Assembly (NCBI GenBank): GCA_013285705.1
Contig: JABDHA010000039.1
Location: 1 to 37,796, forward strand
Source of the DNA: Acidobacteriota bacterium
GTDB lineage: Bacteria; Acidobacteriota; Terriglobia; Terriglobales; Acidobacteriaceae
Direction of reading: 5' to 3'
Length of the DNA: 37,796 nucleotides
Part shown: piece by piece, positions 24,171 to 31,049 of the stretch
How positions within the stretch are numbered: position 1 is the stretch's first letter
Layout of the letters: each line of letters begins with the position of its first letter
Made by a program: the position numbers and the translations under genes
The notes under the pieces: model-generated
What the model was told of the DNA's origin: nothing
The model's database searches: none
What the model saw: the letters and a program-made list of their open reading frames with translations, nothing else

Positions 24171-25661
24171 CTATTCCACTTGCGCGTCGAACGTAGCCGT
24201 TTCGACAGCAATCCCGTGTTTCATCTGCACAAAGATGCGGTAATTGCCGGATGTCGGGAAGCCGTAAGGGAAACTGACAGTATTGGGGATAGCTTGGGCG
24301 CTGCCGCTCATGTCCATTCCTGGCATGTCTTTCATGTCGCTCGCGCCGCTGCCGTTTTGCGATTGCGCCATCATCATCGCGGCCATCGAAACCGTTCCCG
24401 AGGGATGGATGTGCGCGAAGACCGTGCCATCCGTTTTTACAAACGCCGCATGCCCGACCATGCCCATGTATAGCTGCATGTCCTTTGGCGGCTCGCCTTG
24501 CGCGTCGACAAGGGTGAAGGTGAAGTCTTCCGGAGTCTTTGCCGTCAGCGTGGCAGGGCGCTTCCAGATCATGTTGTAGCCATCGGGCAGGTTGTAGCTG
24601 GTCTTCGTTTCCGTGCCCTCGCCATTCCATTTGACCGCAGCCGCGGTGCCCTCGGCATCGTCGCCGGTGAGGTCGCGGCCATGGATGTAAGGGACGGTGA
24701 TCGACGTAACCAGCGTCTCAGGAAAGCCGTTTGCGTGGACAACGTCGGCGTAGAGTTTGTAGGTTCCGGCGGTCATGGAGGGCAGCGTCAGATGAAAGTC
24801 TCCGGTTCCGACCTGGTCGGGATGCAGGTGGTAGACCACGTCCATGCCAGGCCAGCGGATGGCATAGAGATGCATGATGTGGTTGTGATCGGGGACGAAG
24901 TCATCGAGCTTGCGAGCATGCACCCAGCCGGGATCGACCATCTTCAGATCGAGAACATCGTCCGGCTGGACGGTCGCGTTCATCTGCAGCGGCTTGTAGA
25001 TGTAGGAAGCATAGTTGGCGGCGTCGGCATTCCACCATTTCCCGCCCAGGATGACTCCGGCGACGAGAATCACAAATGCAACCGTCATGGCTACATAAGC
25101 GCGTCTCCGATTGGTTGGCGGCGCGGACTGCCCCGGAGCCAATTGCGCATCGCGCGCTGCGGCACCTACGATGCCCACCATGCCGAGCACGAGAATGATG
25201 CCGAGAGCGGCCAGCATGAGCCCCATACTGCTTTGCATTTTCCGCGTACCGTTGGCGGTTGCCGGAACGGGGATCGAGAGCACGCCCTGACCCTGGCTCC
25301 CATTCGCGACAAAGCGGACCTGCCATGAGCCGGTCGCCATGATCCACAGATGGCCGGTGAAAAACTGCGAATCTTTCGACGGCTTGGTCATGGCGTCGGC
25401 AACGGGAGGATGTTTGGACGCTTCGCCGGTGAGGAGCATCGGCGTGATCGTAATGCCGTCGACGCCGGGCGTGTTCGAACGGACTTCAATTTCAGCGACA
25501 CCGGGAATGACCAGAGGCGGACGAATGACGACAAATAATTTGTAGGGTCCGGCATCGCCTTCGGCATAGACATCCGGGCTACCGACGTGTGCATGTGCAG
25601 GTACAACGCAAAGCAGGAAGAGGAAACAGGTGATCCAGCGCAGAGATTTTGATGGAAGCAT
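24171..25661 (-). CDS. PmoB/AmoB-like copper domain protein (inferred), two TM helices, His/Met-rich
   Basis: Membrane-anchored extracytoplasmic protein, 496 aa, no certain family. Signal peptide 1-24 ends PAHA; cleavage after Ala24 leaves His25 as the first residue, as in PmoB, CopC and other proteins that bind copper through an N-terminal His. Next come a beta-rich domain (25-135), TM helices at about 146-168 and 188-207, and a large outer part. The outer part has two related segments: HIMHLYAIRWPGMDVVYHLHP with AGTYKLYADV (261-307), and GHAAFVKTDGTVFAHIHP with SGNYRIFVQM (403-480). They are separated by a Met-rich stretch with MKDMPGMDMSG. Signal peptide, outer domain, TM pair and outer domain is the PmoB plan. 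The HxH copper pair of PmoB is not obvious. Start ATG 25661 shares one base with the upstream stop (TAATG); a 31-codon upstream extension is rejected. Confidence 0.72.
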   Translation of the reverse strand: MLPSKSLRWITCFLFLLCVVPAHAHVGSPDVYAEGDAGPYKLFVVIRPPLVIPGVAEIEVRSNTPGVDGITITPMLLTGEASKHPPVADAMTKPSKDSQFFTGHLWIMATGSWQVRFVANGSQGQGVLSIPVPATANGTRKMQSSMGLMLAALGIILVLGMVGIVGAAARDAQLAPGQSAPPTNRRRAYVAMTVAFVILVAGVILGGKWWNADAANYASYIYKPLQMNATVQPDDVLDLKMVDPGWVHARKLDDFVPDHNHIMHLYAIRWPGMDVVYHLHPDQVGTGDFHLTLPSMTAGTYKLYADVVHANGFPETLVTSITVPYIHGRDLTGDDAEGTAAAVKWNGEGTETKTSYNLPDGYNMIWKRPATLTAKTPEDFTFTLVDAQGEPPKDMQLYMGMVGHAAFVKTDGTVFAHIHPSGTVSMAAMMMAQSQNGSGASDMKDMPGMDMSGSAQAIPNTVSFPYGFPTSGNYRIFVQMKHGIAVETATFDAQVE

Positions 25662-26833
25662 TAACGTTGCACCTTTCGCATCCATTTGCCTAGCGCAAGG
25701 CCCAGCCAGGTGCTTAACGCAGCGTAGAGCATCGCGAACACGAAACCTTTCCATAGAACGAGGCCGTGTTCCGGATTTAAAAACTGGCGCCTGGCCGCGT
25801 ACGACCAGGATGGCGTGCCGTAGTCAAGATAGCCTGCTCCGAAGAAGCGGTTCTTAGCGGCATTGGTCATGAGGAAGCTGGCGAAAGGCCACTCAACTGC
25901 TACAAGAGTGAGAACGAAGATGGGTCCGGCGGCGAGCGCAATCCTCCACGATTTCCATGTCTGCGTTTTTTCAAGAAGCAGGTCCATGAAAAATGCGGGA
26001 ACAACGAGCAACAAAGGAAAGAGCGGCGGAATGAACTGATGCACCGGCTGGTAGACGGGGCCGAGCTTTGGCTCTGCGGGAAAAAGTGGAAGTATGAGAA
26101 CCAGTCCCATCAGAAAAAGGGTGTAAAAGCTCGTGGATAAAGTGGCGGCCCAACGATTGCGCGAGCACGTCCACAGCAGGGCAAAGTAGGTGGGCACACC
26201 GATGGCCACCGCGACATATGCGCCCGAAGTATGCAGGCGGATGTCCCAGGTGTATTCCATGCGGAAGAACATGGTGAGCACCATCATCAATCCACCGATG
26301 TAGAGCAGCAGCCACTGCAGCTTCCGGAACAACTCACCGTCGGCTCGGTTCATAGCAGCGGCGATGAGAAAGAAGGTGCCGATATCGACGGCAAAAATGC
26401 CGAGCATCAACAGCGTGTGCGGCGGGCTGATGATTTTTACATCGAGCCCATAGGCGTTATGCCACCAGTTATCGAATGGCGCCGAGGTGAGCATGGCAAT
26501 ACCGCCCCAGGCGGCAAGAAACGCTCCAAGAGGCGCGCGGAAACCAAAGACATTGACCGATGAGGCGACAAATGCCTGCGGGCGACGGAAGGTTGTATTG
26601 AGAATGAGATAGCCGCAGCAGATGCCGGCCAGGATGCCACAGGCGTAAATCGCCATGTGTGCAGGCGTCCAGAAGGTGTCGCGTCCGATGGAGCGGTGCC
26701 AGGAGACGTCCCAGTGCGCGCCGATTGTGACCGAGGTGACGGCAAGGGCCGCGCACCACAGATACCAGGGGATGTCCCGATTGCTGCTCTCAGGCGCATG
26801 AAATGCGGAGTTTACCGTCGTTGTAGCTGCCAT
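25661..26833 (-). CDS. polytopic membrane protein with PmoC/AmoC-type copper-site motifs
   Basis: Integral membrane protein, 390 aa, about ten helices. Residues 42-59 read DVSWHRSIGRDTFWTPAH, close to the AmoC block DASWHQVIIRDTSFTPSH as I remember it. Asp42, His46 and His59 have the spacing 4 and 13 of the PmoC CuC ligands (D156, H160, H173). Residues 121-139 (DNWWHNAYGLDVKIISPPH) give Asp121, His125 and His139 with spacing 4 and 14, as in the CuD set (N227, H231, H245), Asp replacing Asn. The motif-to-motif distance is also similar. The roughly 100 residues that precede this helix in AmoC are missing. Instead about 250 residues follow, and 268-320 (PPLFPLLLVVPAFFMD to VEWPF) weakly recall AmoA. 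Homology to the copper membrane monooxygenases is inferred; substrate unknown. It is the first gene of a two-gene operon. ATG 26833 lacks a clear ribosome site. Confidence 0.75.
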   Translation of the reverse strand: MAATTTVNSAFHAPESSNRDIPWYLWCAALAVTSVTIGAHWDVSWHRSIGRDTFWTPAHMAIYACGILAGICCGYLILNTTFRRPQAFVASSVNVFGFRAPLGAFLAAWGGIAMLTSAPFDNWWHNAYGLDVKIISPPHTLLMLGIFAVDIGTFFLIAAAMNRADGELFRKLQWLLLYIGGLMMVLTMFFRMEYTWDIRLHTSGAYVAVAIGVPTYFALLWTCSRNRWAATLSTSFYTLFLMGLVLILPLFPAEPKLGPVYQPVHQFIPPLFPLLLVVPAFFMDLLLEKTQTWKSWRIALAAGPIFVLTLVAVEWPFASFLMTNAAKNRFFGAGYLDYGTPSWSYAARRQFLNPEHGLVLWKGFVFAMLYAALSTWLGLALGKWMRKVQR

Positions 26834-26847
26834 AAGGTTCTATTCGA

Positions 26848-26875
26848 GCGTATCGTTTCTGCGCTCAGGATACGC
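26848..26875 (-). promoter_or_regulatory. overlapping inverted repeats upstream of the copper-oxygenase-like operon
   Basis: GCGTATC (26848-26854) pairs with GATACGC (26869-26875), while the overlapping GAGCG (26846-26850) can pair with CGCTC (26862-26866). The two pairings exclude each other and lie 13 or more bases before the start codon. This could be an operator or an RNA switch, but the stems are short. Confidence 0.3.
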
Positions 26876-26925
26876 CAAGCTGTGTGGAGTTTGCGTCAAA
26901 TTGGCGTCCAGAGACCGAAGTTACC

Positions 26926-26958
26926 TTGACAATACAAAACTAAACTGTTCAGTATTGT
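26926..26958 (+). promoter_or_regulatory. promoter/operator of the ABC exporter operon
   Basis: A perfect -35 TTGACA (26926-26931) is followed by a dyad ACTAAAC-T-GTTCAGT (26939-26953, six of seven pairs) and is bracketed by ACAATAC / GTATTGT (26929-26935 and 26952-26958, seven perfect pairs). The 15-base dyad has the size and style of TetR operators, and the operon ends with a TetR gene, so autoregulation is likely. The -10 is not clear at the ideal distance. Confidence 0.6.
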
Positions 26959-26978
26959 AATCACGAAGGAAGGGTTCC

Positions 26979-27764
26979 ATGATCCGTGTCGAGAATCTGG
27001 TGAAGACGTTCGGCGACTTTACGGCCGTTCGTGGCATTTCTTTTGACGTGCAGCAGGGCGAAATTTTTGCGTTCCTCGGGCCGAACGGCGCCGGGAAAAC
27101 CACCACCATCAAGATGCTGACCACGCTGCTCAAGCCAACCAGCGGGACCATTGAGCTGGACGGCCTGGACCCGATGCAGAAGCAGAAAGAGGCGCGGCAG
27201 CGATTCGGCATCGTCTTCCAGGACCCCAGCCTGGATAATGAACAGACCGCGTATGAAAATATGGAGCTGCACGGCGTGCTCTATCACGTGCCGCGCAAGG
27301 TGCGCGCCGAGCGGATTGAGAATCTGCTGAAGCTCTTTGAGCTCTGGGAGCGGCGCGATGATTATGTGAAGCAGTTTTCCGGAGGCATGAAGCGGCGGCT
27401 GGAGATTGCCCGCGGCTTTCTGCATACGCCGAAGATTCTGTTTCTCGACGAGCCAACGCTCGGGCTCGATCCGCAGAGCCGGAACCAGTTGTGGACCCAT
27501 GTGAAACGGCTGAATGAAACGGAAAATACGACCGTCTTTCTCACCACGCACTATATGGATGAGGCGGACCGCGTGGCGCACCGCATTGCGATTGTGGATC
27601 ACGGCCAGTTGATCGCGCAGGGCACATCGGCCGAACTGCAGGAGCGCACCAATAGCGATTCGCTGGAAGGCGCGTTCCTGGCGCTGACGGGAGATTCGAT
27701 CCGCGACGAGAGTGCAAGCTCAGCAGACAACATGCGCCAGGTAGCGCGGATGTGGAGGAGGTAG
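26979..27764 (+). CDS. ABC transporter ATP-binding protein (DrrA type)
   Basis: Cytosolic ATPase subunit, 261 aa, of an ABC-2 exporter. Walker A GPNGAGKTT is at 34-42, the Q-loop at VFQDPSLDN, the signature FSGGMKRRLEIARG at 133-146, Walker B ILFLDEPTLGLD at 153-164, and the H-loop in TTHYMDEADR. The C-terminus has the DrrA-like tail LEGAFLALTG. Such pairs export drugs, lipids or polyketides; cargo is unknown. Start ATG 26979 has AAGGAAGGG upstream. It begins a three-gene operon with the permease one base downstream and a TetR regulator. Confidence 0.96.
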   Translation: MIRVENLVKTFGDFTAVRGISFDVQQGEIFAFLGPNGAGKTTTIKMLTTLLKPTSGTIELDGLDPMQKQKEARQRFGIVFQDPSLDNEQTAYENMELHGVLYHVPRKVRAERIENLLKLFELWERRDDYVKQFSGGMKRRLEIARGFLHTPKILFLDEPTLGLDPQSRNQLWTHVKRLNETENTTVFLTTHYMDEADRVAHRIAIVDHGQLIAQGTSAELQERTNSDSLEGAFLALTGDSIRDESASSADNMRQVARMWRR

Positions 27765-27765
27765 C

Positions 27766-28515
27766 ATGAGCACGATTTATATTCTCTGGCTGCGCGAATT
27801 AAAACGTTACTCGCGTTCCCGTGTGCAGATGATCGCATCGCTGGGCCAGCCGGTGCTTTACCTGCTGGCGCTGGGCTTCGGGTTTGGGCCGGTGTTTGCG
27901 CGCGCGGGCAATGGAAGCTATCTGCAATTCATGGCGCCGGGTGTCGTGGGCATGTCGATTCTCTTCATGTGCGTTTTTTCCGGTATCTCGATTCTGTGGG
28001 ACAGGCAGTTCGGTTTCCTGAAGGAGACCCTGGTGGCTCCGGTGCCGCGCATGCAGATCATGCTGGGCCGCACGCTGGGATCGGCCACGGTTGCTACATT
28101 TCAAGGAATATTGGTCTTCATCATTTGCCTGGCTGCGGGGCTGCGTCCGCACAATTGGATGCTTGCATTGCCGCAGGCATTTGTGTTCATGGCGATGGTC
28201 GCGATTACCTTTGCTGCGCTGGGCACGGCCTTCGGATCGGTCATCAAGGACATGCAGGGGTTTCCCATCGTGATGAACTTCATGGTGATGCCCATGTTCT
28301 TTCTTTCGGGCGCGCTCTATCCGCTCTCGCATCTGCCGTCAGTGCTCACTGTCATCACGCGCCTCGATCCTTTAACCTATGGCATTGACGGACTGCGCGG
28401 CTCTTTGACCGGGGTCTGGCACTTCAGCTTCGCACTGGACGTTGCTGTGATGGCATTCATTGCGGCCGCGTTTCTTAGCCTGGGAGCATATTTTTTTTCG
28501 AAGATTCAGATATAA
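27766..28515 (+). CDS. ABC-2 type permease (DrrB type)
   Basis: Membrane subunit of the exporter, 249 aa, with six predicted helices. The ABC-2 pattern is clear: an N-terminal LWLRELKRYSRSR amphipathic part, then ASLGQPVLYLLALGFGFG, the ABC-2 motif region LKETLVAPVPRMQIMLGRTLG, and a late FPIVMNFMVMPMFFLSGALYPLSHLP. It begins one base after the ATPase gene stop, with GAGGAGG upstream, so translation is coupled. The C-terminal helix ends at SKIQI. Confidence 0.95.
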   Translation: MSTIYILWLRELKRYSRSRVQMIASLGQPVLYLLALGFGFGPVFARAGNGSYLQFMAPGVVGMSILFMCVFSGISILWDRQFGFLKETLVAPVPRMQIMLGRTLGSATVATFQGILVFIICLAAGLRPHNWMLALPQAFVFMAMVAITFAALGTAFGSVIKDMQGFPIVMNFMVMPMFFLSGALYPLSHLPSVLTVITRLDPLTYGIDGLRGSLTGVWHFSFALDVAVMAFIAAAFLSLGAYFFSKIQI

Positions 28516-28518
28516 GAG

Positions 28519-29139
28519 ATGGCACGAACAAGAAGCGCAACCGCACACCGCAATGTCCTCGAAGCCGCGCTCAAACTGTTTGCCGAACGCGGCATTGACT
28601 CGACCAGCATGGACGCGATCGCGGAAGTATCCAGTGTAAGTAAGGCGACGATCTACAAACACTGGCGCGACAAAGACAATTTGTGCCTGGAAGTGCTGGG
28701 CTACGTTCACGGCACAGATGAAGAGCTACCGACATTCGATTCCGGAGATCTGCGCGCCGATCTGATTGCGCAGCTGAACTACCAGCCCGCGGCGCATCGC
28801 AAGGAAATGAAGGAACGCCTGATGCCGCACCTGATTGCGTATTCGGCACGCAACCGTGCGTTCGGAGAACAATGGCGGTCGCGCGTGCTGGAGCGGCCTC
28901 GCGCGCAGCTTCGCGAGATGATGAAGCGCGGCATTGCACAGGGAAAGCTGGTCAAATCGCTCGATACCGAGATCGGCCTTGCCCTGCTCATTGGTCCCAT
29001 GCTGTATCGCCATGTGTTTGTGAATCGCTTTGGCGGTAAATTGCCTGCCGATCTGGCACCTTATGTGGCAGATGCTTTTCTGGCTGCGTATGCGGTAAAA
29101 GAACAAAGGCCCGCGCGGAAACGCGGGCCTTTGCGTTGA
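28519..29139 (+). CDS. TetR/AcrR family transcriptional regulator
   Basis: DNA-binding repressor of 206 aa. The N-terminal helix-turn-helix is typical: NVLEAALKLFAERGIDSTSMDAIAEVSSVSKATIYKHWRDKDNL (about 11-54). The ligand-binding part is helical and less conserved (KEMKERLMPHLIAYSARNRAFGEQW, and MLYRHVFVNRFGG near the end). It starts three bases after the permease stop, so it is the third gene of the exporter operon and probably represses it through the dyad at 26939-26953. The last 12 or so codons (QRPARKRGPLR) form the arms of a terminator hairpin, so the basic C-terminal tail is dictated by the RNA structure. Confidence 0.95.
   Translation: MARTRSATAHRNVLEAALKLFAERGIDSTSMDAIAEVSSVSKATIYKHWRDKDNLCLEVLGYVHGTDEELPTFDSGDLRADLIAQLNYQPAAHRKEMKERLMPHLIAYSARNRAFGEQWRSRVLERPRAQLREMMKRGIAQGKLVKSLDTEIGLALLIGPMLYRHVFVNRFGGKLPADLAPYVADAFLAAYAVKEQRPARKRGPLR
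29104..29133. terminator. terminator hairpin inside the end of the TetR gene
   Basis: Perfect 12-base stem CAAAGGCCCGCG / CGCGGGCCTTTG with a six-base loop CGGAAA. It ends three bases before the TGA stop of the regulator gene and lies 47 bases from the stop of the convergent GH13 gene, so it may serve both. The U-tract is short (three T then GCG). Confidence 0.7.
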
Positions 29140-29180
29140 ACGGGCCTTGAACCGGGGAACGTCCAGCCTACTACGCTAGC

Positions 29181-30935
29181 CTACTGCACTTGGCCCATGT
29201 AAACACCGAACGGCGGTAGTTGAACATTATCCAGAGACGCGGGATCGCTTGACCCGGGAGTCTTCATCAGTGTCTTCGCCTGCTTGCTGGTGATTCCCTG
29301 TGCGGAAAGATCGAAGCTCACCTTTTGCGGCTGCGCGGTGAAGTTGCAGGCGATGACGACGGCCGGCTGTCCCGGCGCCTGACGCAGCCACGAGAGCACG
29401 TTGCTGTCGCTGGTGTTCAGCATGATGTTTTTGCCGTCACGCAGAGCCGGTGTTGAGCGGCGGAACTCGATCAGCTGCTTGTACCAGTTCAGCATTGAGT
29501 CGAAGTCCATGACTTCAGTTTTTACGTTGACGGTCTTGTAGCTCGGCGGAATCGGCAGCCACGGTTTTACGTCCGGGCCAGTAAAACCGGCGTTCGGGCC
29601 ATCGTCCCACTGCATGGGCGTCCGCTCGCCATCGCGGCCTTTATTCTTTGGCCAGCCGGTAAGGCCGACGGGGTCTTTCACATCTTCCTTGCGCGTAGGT
29701 GGCGTGGTGACCATGCCGATCTCATCCCCGTAATAAAAAAGGGCGGTGCCGCGCGTTGCGAAAAGGATGGTTGCGATTACCCGACCGATGTCCTGATTGT
29801 GCGTGCCGTCGCCGTAGCGGTCCCAGCGCGGGTTGTCGTGGTTGTCAAAGATAATGAGCGGTTCATTTCCATTGATTTCATTCTGCACCTGGTCGATGCG
29901 CTCGCGGAAGAGGTTGACATCGAGCTTGTTGATGAAGCCAATCTGCATGTCCATGGGCATCTGAAGCTCATCATTCTTTTCCCCGTACATTTTCTTCAGA
30001 TCGCTGATGCTCTTCAGGTATGTCTCACCGATCAGCACAATATCGCGGCCCTTGTAGCTATCCGCAACCTGCCGCAGTTCACGCAGGACATCGTGCACCT
30101 CGGGTAGGTTGTTGGTCATTGCATCATCCAATGACTGATCGCCATACGCATTAATGACAGGTTTGCCATCGGCGTCTTTGATGGTAGCGTCGTCGCGCCA
30201 TTGAGGATCTTCAAAAAGCGTGGTGATGGCATCGAGACGGAAGCCAGCGACACCGCGGTTGATCCAAAAGCGCTCCACGTCATACATCGCTTTGCGCACC
30301 TGCGGGTTGTTCCAATTCAGATCCGGCTGTTGAATGTAGAACTTGTGATAGTAATACTGCCCAGTTTTCTGGTCATATTCCCATGCCGAATGTCCGAAAT
30401 CTGACTGCCAATTATTGGGCAGCTGTCCAGGCCCCTTGCCGTCGCGCCACACATACCAGTCGCGTTTGGGGTCGGTCTTTGAGCTGCGCGATGCGATGAA
30501 CCACGGATGCTTGTCTGACGTGTGATTGAGTACCAGATCCATAATGACGCGGATGTTGCGCTTCTTCGCTTCGGCAACCAGATGATCGAAGTCTTTCAGC
30601 GTGCCGTATTGAGGATCAATGGCTTCATAGTTTGAGATGTCGTAGCCGAAGTCGATTTGTGGCGATGGGTAAATCGGAGAGAGCCAGATGGCGTCGACGC
30701 CCAGGGTTTTCAGATAATCGAGCCGCTGCGTAATGCCGTTCAGATCGCCGATACCGTCGTTATTGGAATCCTGAAAGCTGCGCGGATAAATCTCATAGAG
30801 CACAGCACCCTTCCACCATGGTTGTGTTGTCGATGCTGTGGCTGTTGGATGGGCATTTCCCGTCTGCGCCCAAAGGCAGCTGCTGAGTGCAAGCGTGCCA
30901 AGCGCGGCAAGGCTTTTTTTACAGATGTTGTTCAT
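29181..30935 (-). CDS. secreted GH13 alpha-glucosidase (oligo-1,6-glucosidase type)
   Basis: Alpha-amylase family hydrolase, 584 aa, with an N-terminal signal peptide (MNNICKKSLAALGTLALSSCLWAQ). The order of blocks is GH13: AVLYEIYPRSFQDSNNDGIG, LGVDAIWLSPIYPSPQIDFGYDI, MDLVLNHTSDKHPWF, GFRLDAIT (nucleophile Asp), VLIGETYL (acid/base Glu) and FDNHDNPR (transition-state Asp). QIDFGYDIS and VLNHTS favour alpha-glucosidase or oligo-1,6-glucosidase specificity rather than amylase. The C-terminal beta domain ends FGVYMGQVQ. Start ATG has GGGGGAGA seven bases upstream. A dyad GGTGACATTTCACC (30987-31000) lies upstream and could be an operator. Near the trehalase gene, this fits a glucan or glucoside-degrading locus. 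Confidence 0.94.
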   Translation of the reverse strand: MNNICKKSLAALGTLALSSCLWAQTGNAHPTATASTTQPWWKGAVLYEIYPRSFQDSNNDGIGDLNGITQRLDYLKTLGVDAIWLSPIYPSPQIDFGYDISNYEAIDPQYGTLKDFDHLVAEAKKRNIRVIMDLVLNHTSDKHPWFIASRSSKTDPKRDWYVWRDGKGPGQLPNNWQSDFGHSAWEYDQKTGQYYYHKFYIQQPDLNWNNPQVRKAMYDVERFWINRGVAGFRLDAITTLFEDPQWRDDATIKDADGKPVINAYGDQSLDDAMTNNLPEVHDVLRELRQVADSYKGRDIVLIGETYLKSISDLKKMYGEKNDELQMPMDMQIGFINKLDVNLFRERIDQVQNEINGNEPLIIFDNHDNPRWDRYGDGTHNQDIGRVIATILFATRGTALFYYGDEIGMVTTPPTRKEDVKDPVGLTGWPKNKGRDGERTPMQWDDGPNAGFTGPDVKPWLPIPPSYKTVNVKTEVMDFDSMLNWYKQLIEFRRSTPALRDGKNIMLNTSDSNVLSWLRQAPGQPAVVIACNFTAQPQKVSFDLSAQGITSKQAKTLMKTPGSSDPASLDNVQLPPFGVYMGQVQ

Positions 30936-31049
30936 ACAGATCTCCCCCAGGAAAACTACGTGCTCAAAGACAATTATCCATGCTACGGTGACATTTCACC
31001 TTCGCAGAGAAACTAACATATTGATAGGTTGACTCGCATGGCCCCTTAG

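Noticed and set aside
24498-25328. Plus-strand open frame (276 codons) opposite the PmoB-like gene
   Set aside because: The minus-strand frame has a signal peptide, helices and coupled start; the opposite frame has no ribosome site or family motif.
25662-25754. 31-codon extension of the PmoB-like protein
   Set aside because: It would bury the signal peptide and runs through the end of the upstream gene; the TAATG junction marks the real start.
30987-31000. GGTGACATTTCACC dyad before the GH13 gene as a definite LacI-type operator
   Set aside because: Six of seven pairs only and no LacI-family gene nearby; kept as a remark, not as a feature.
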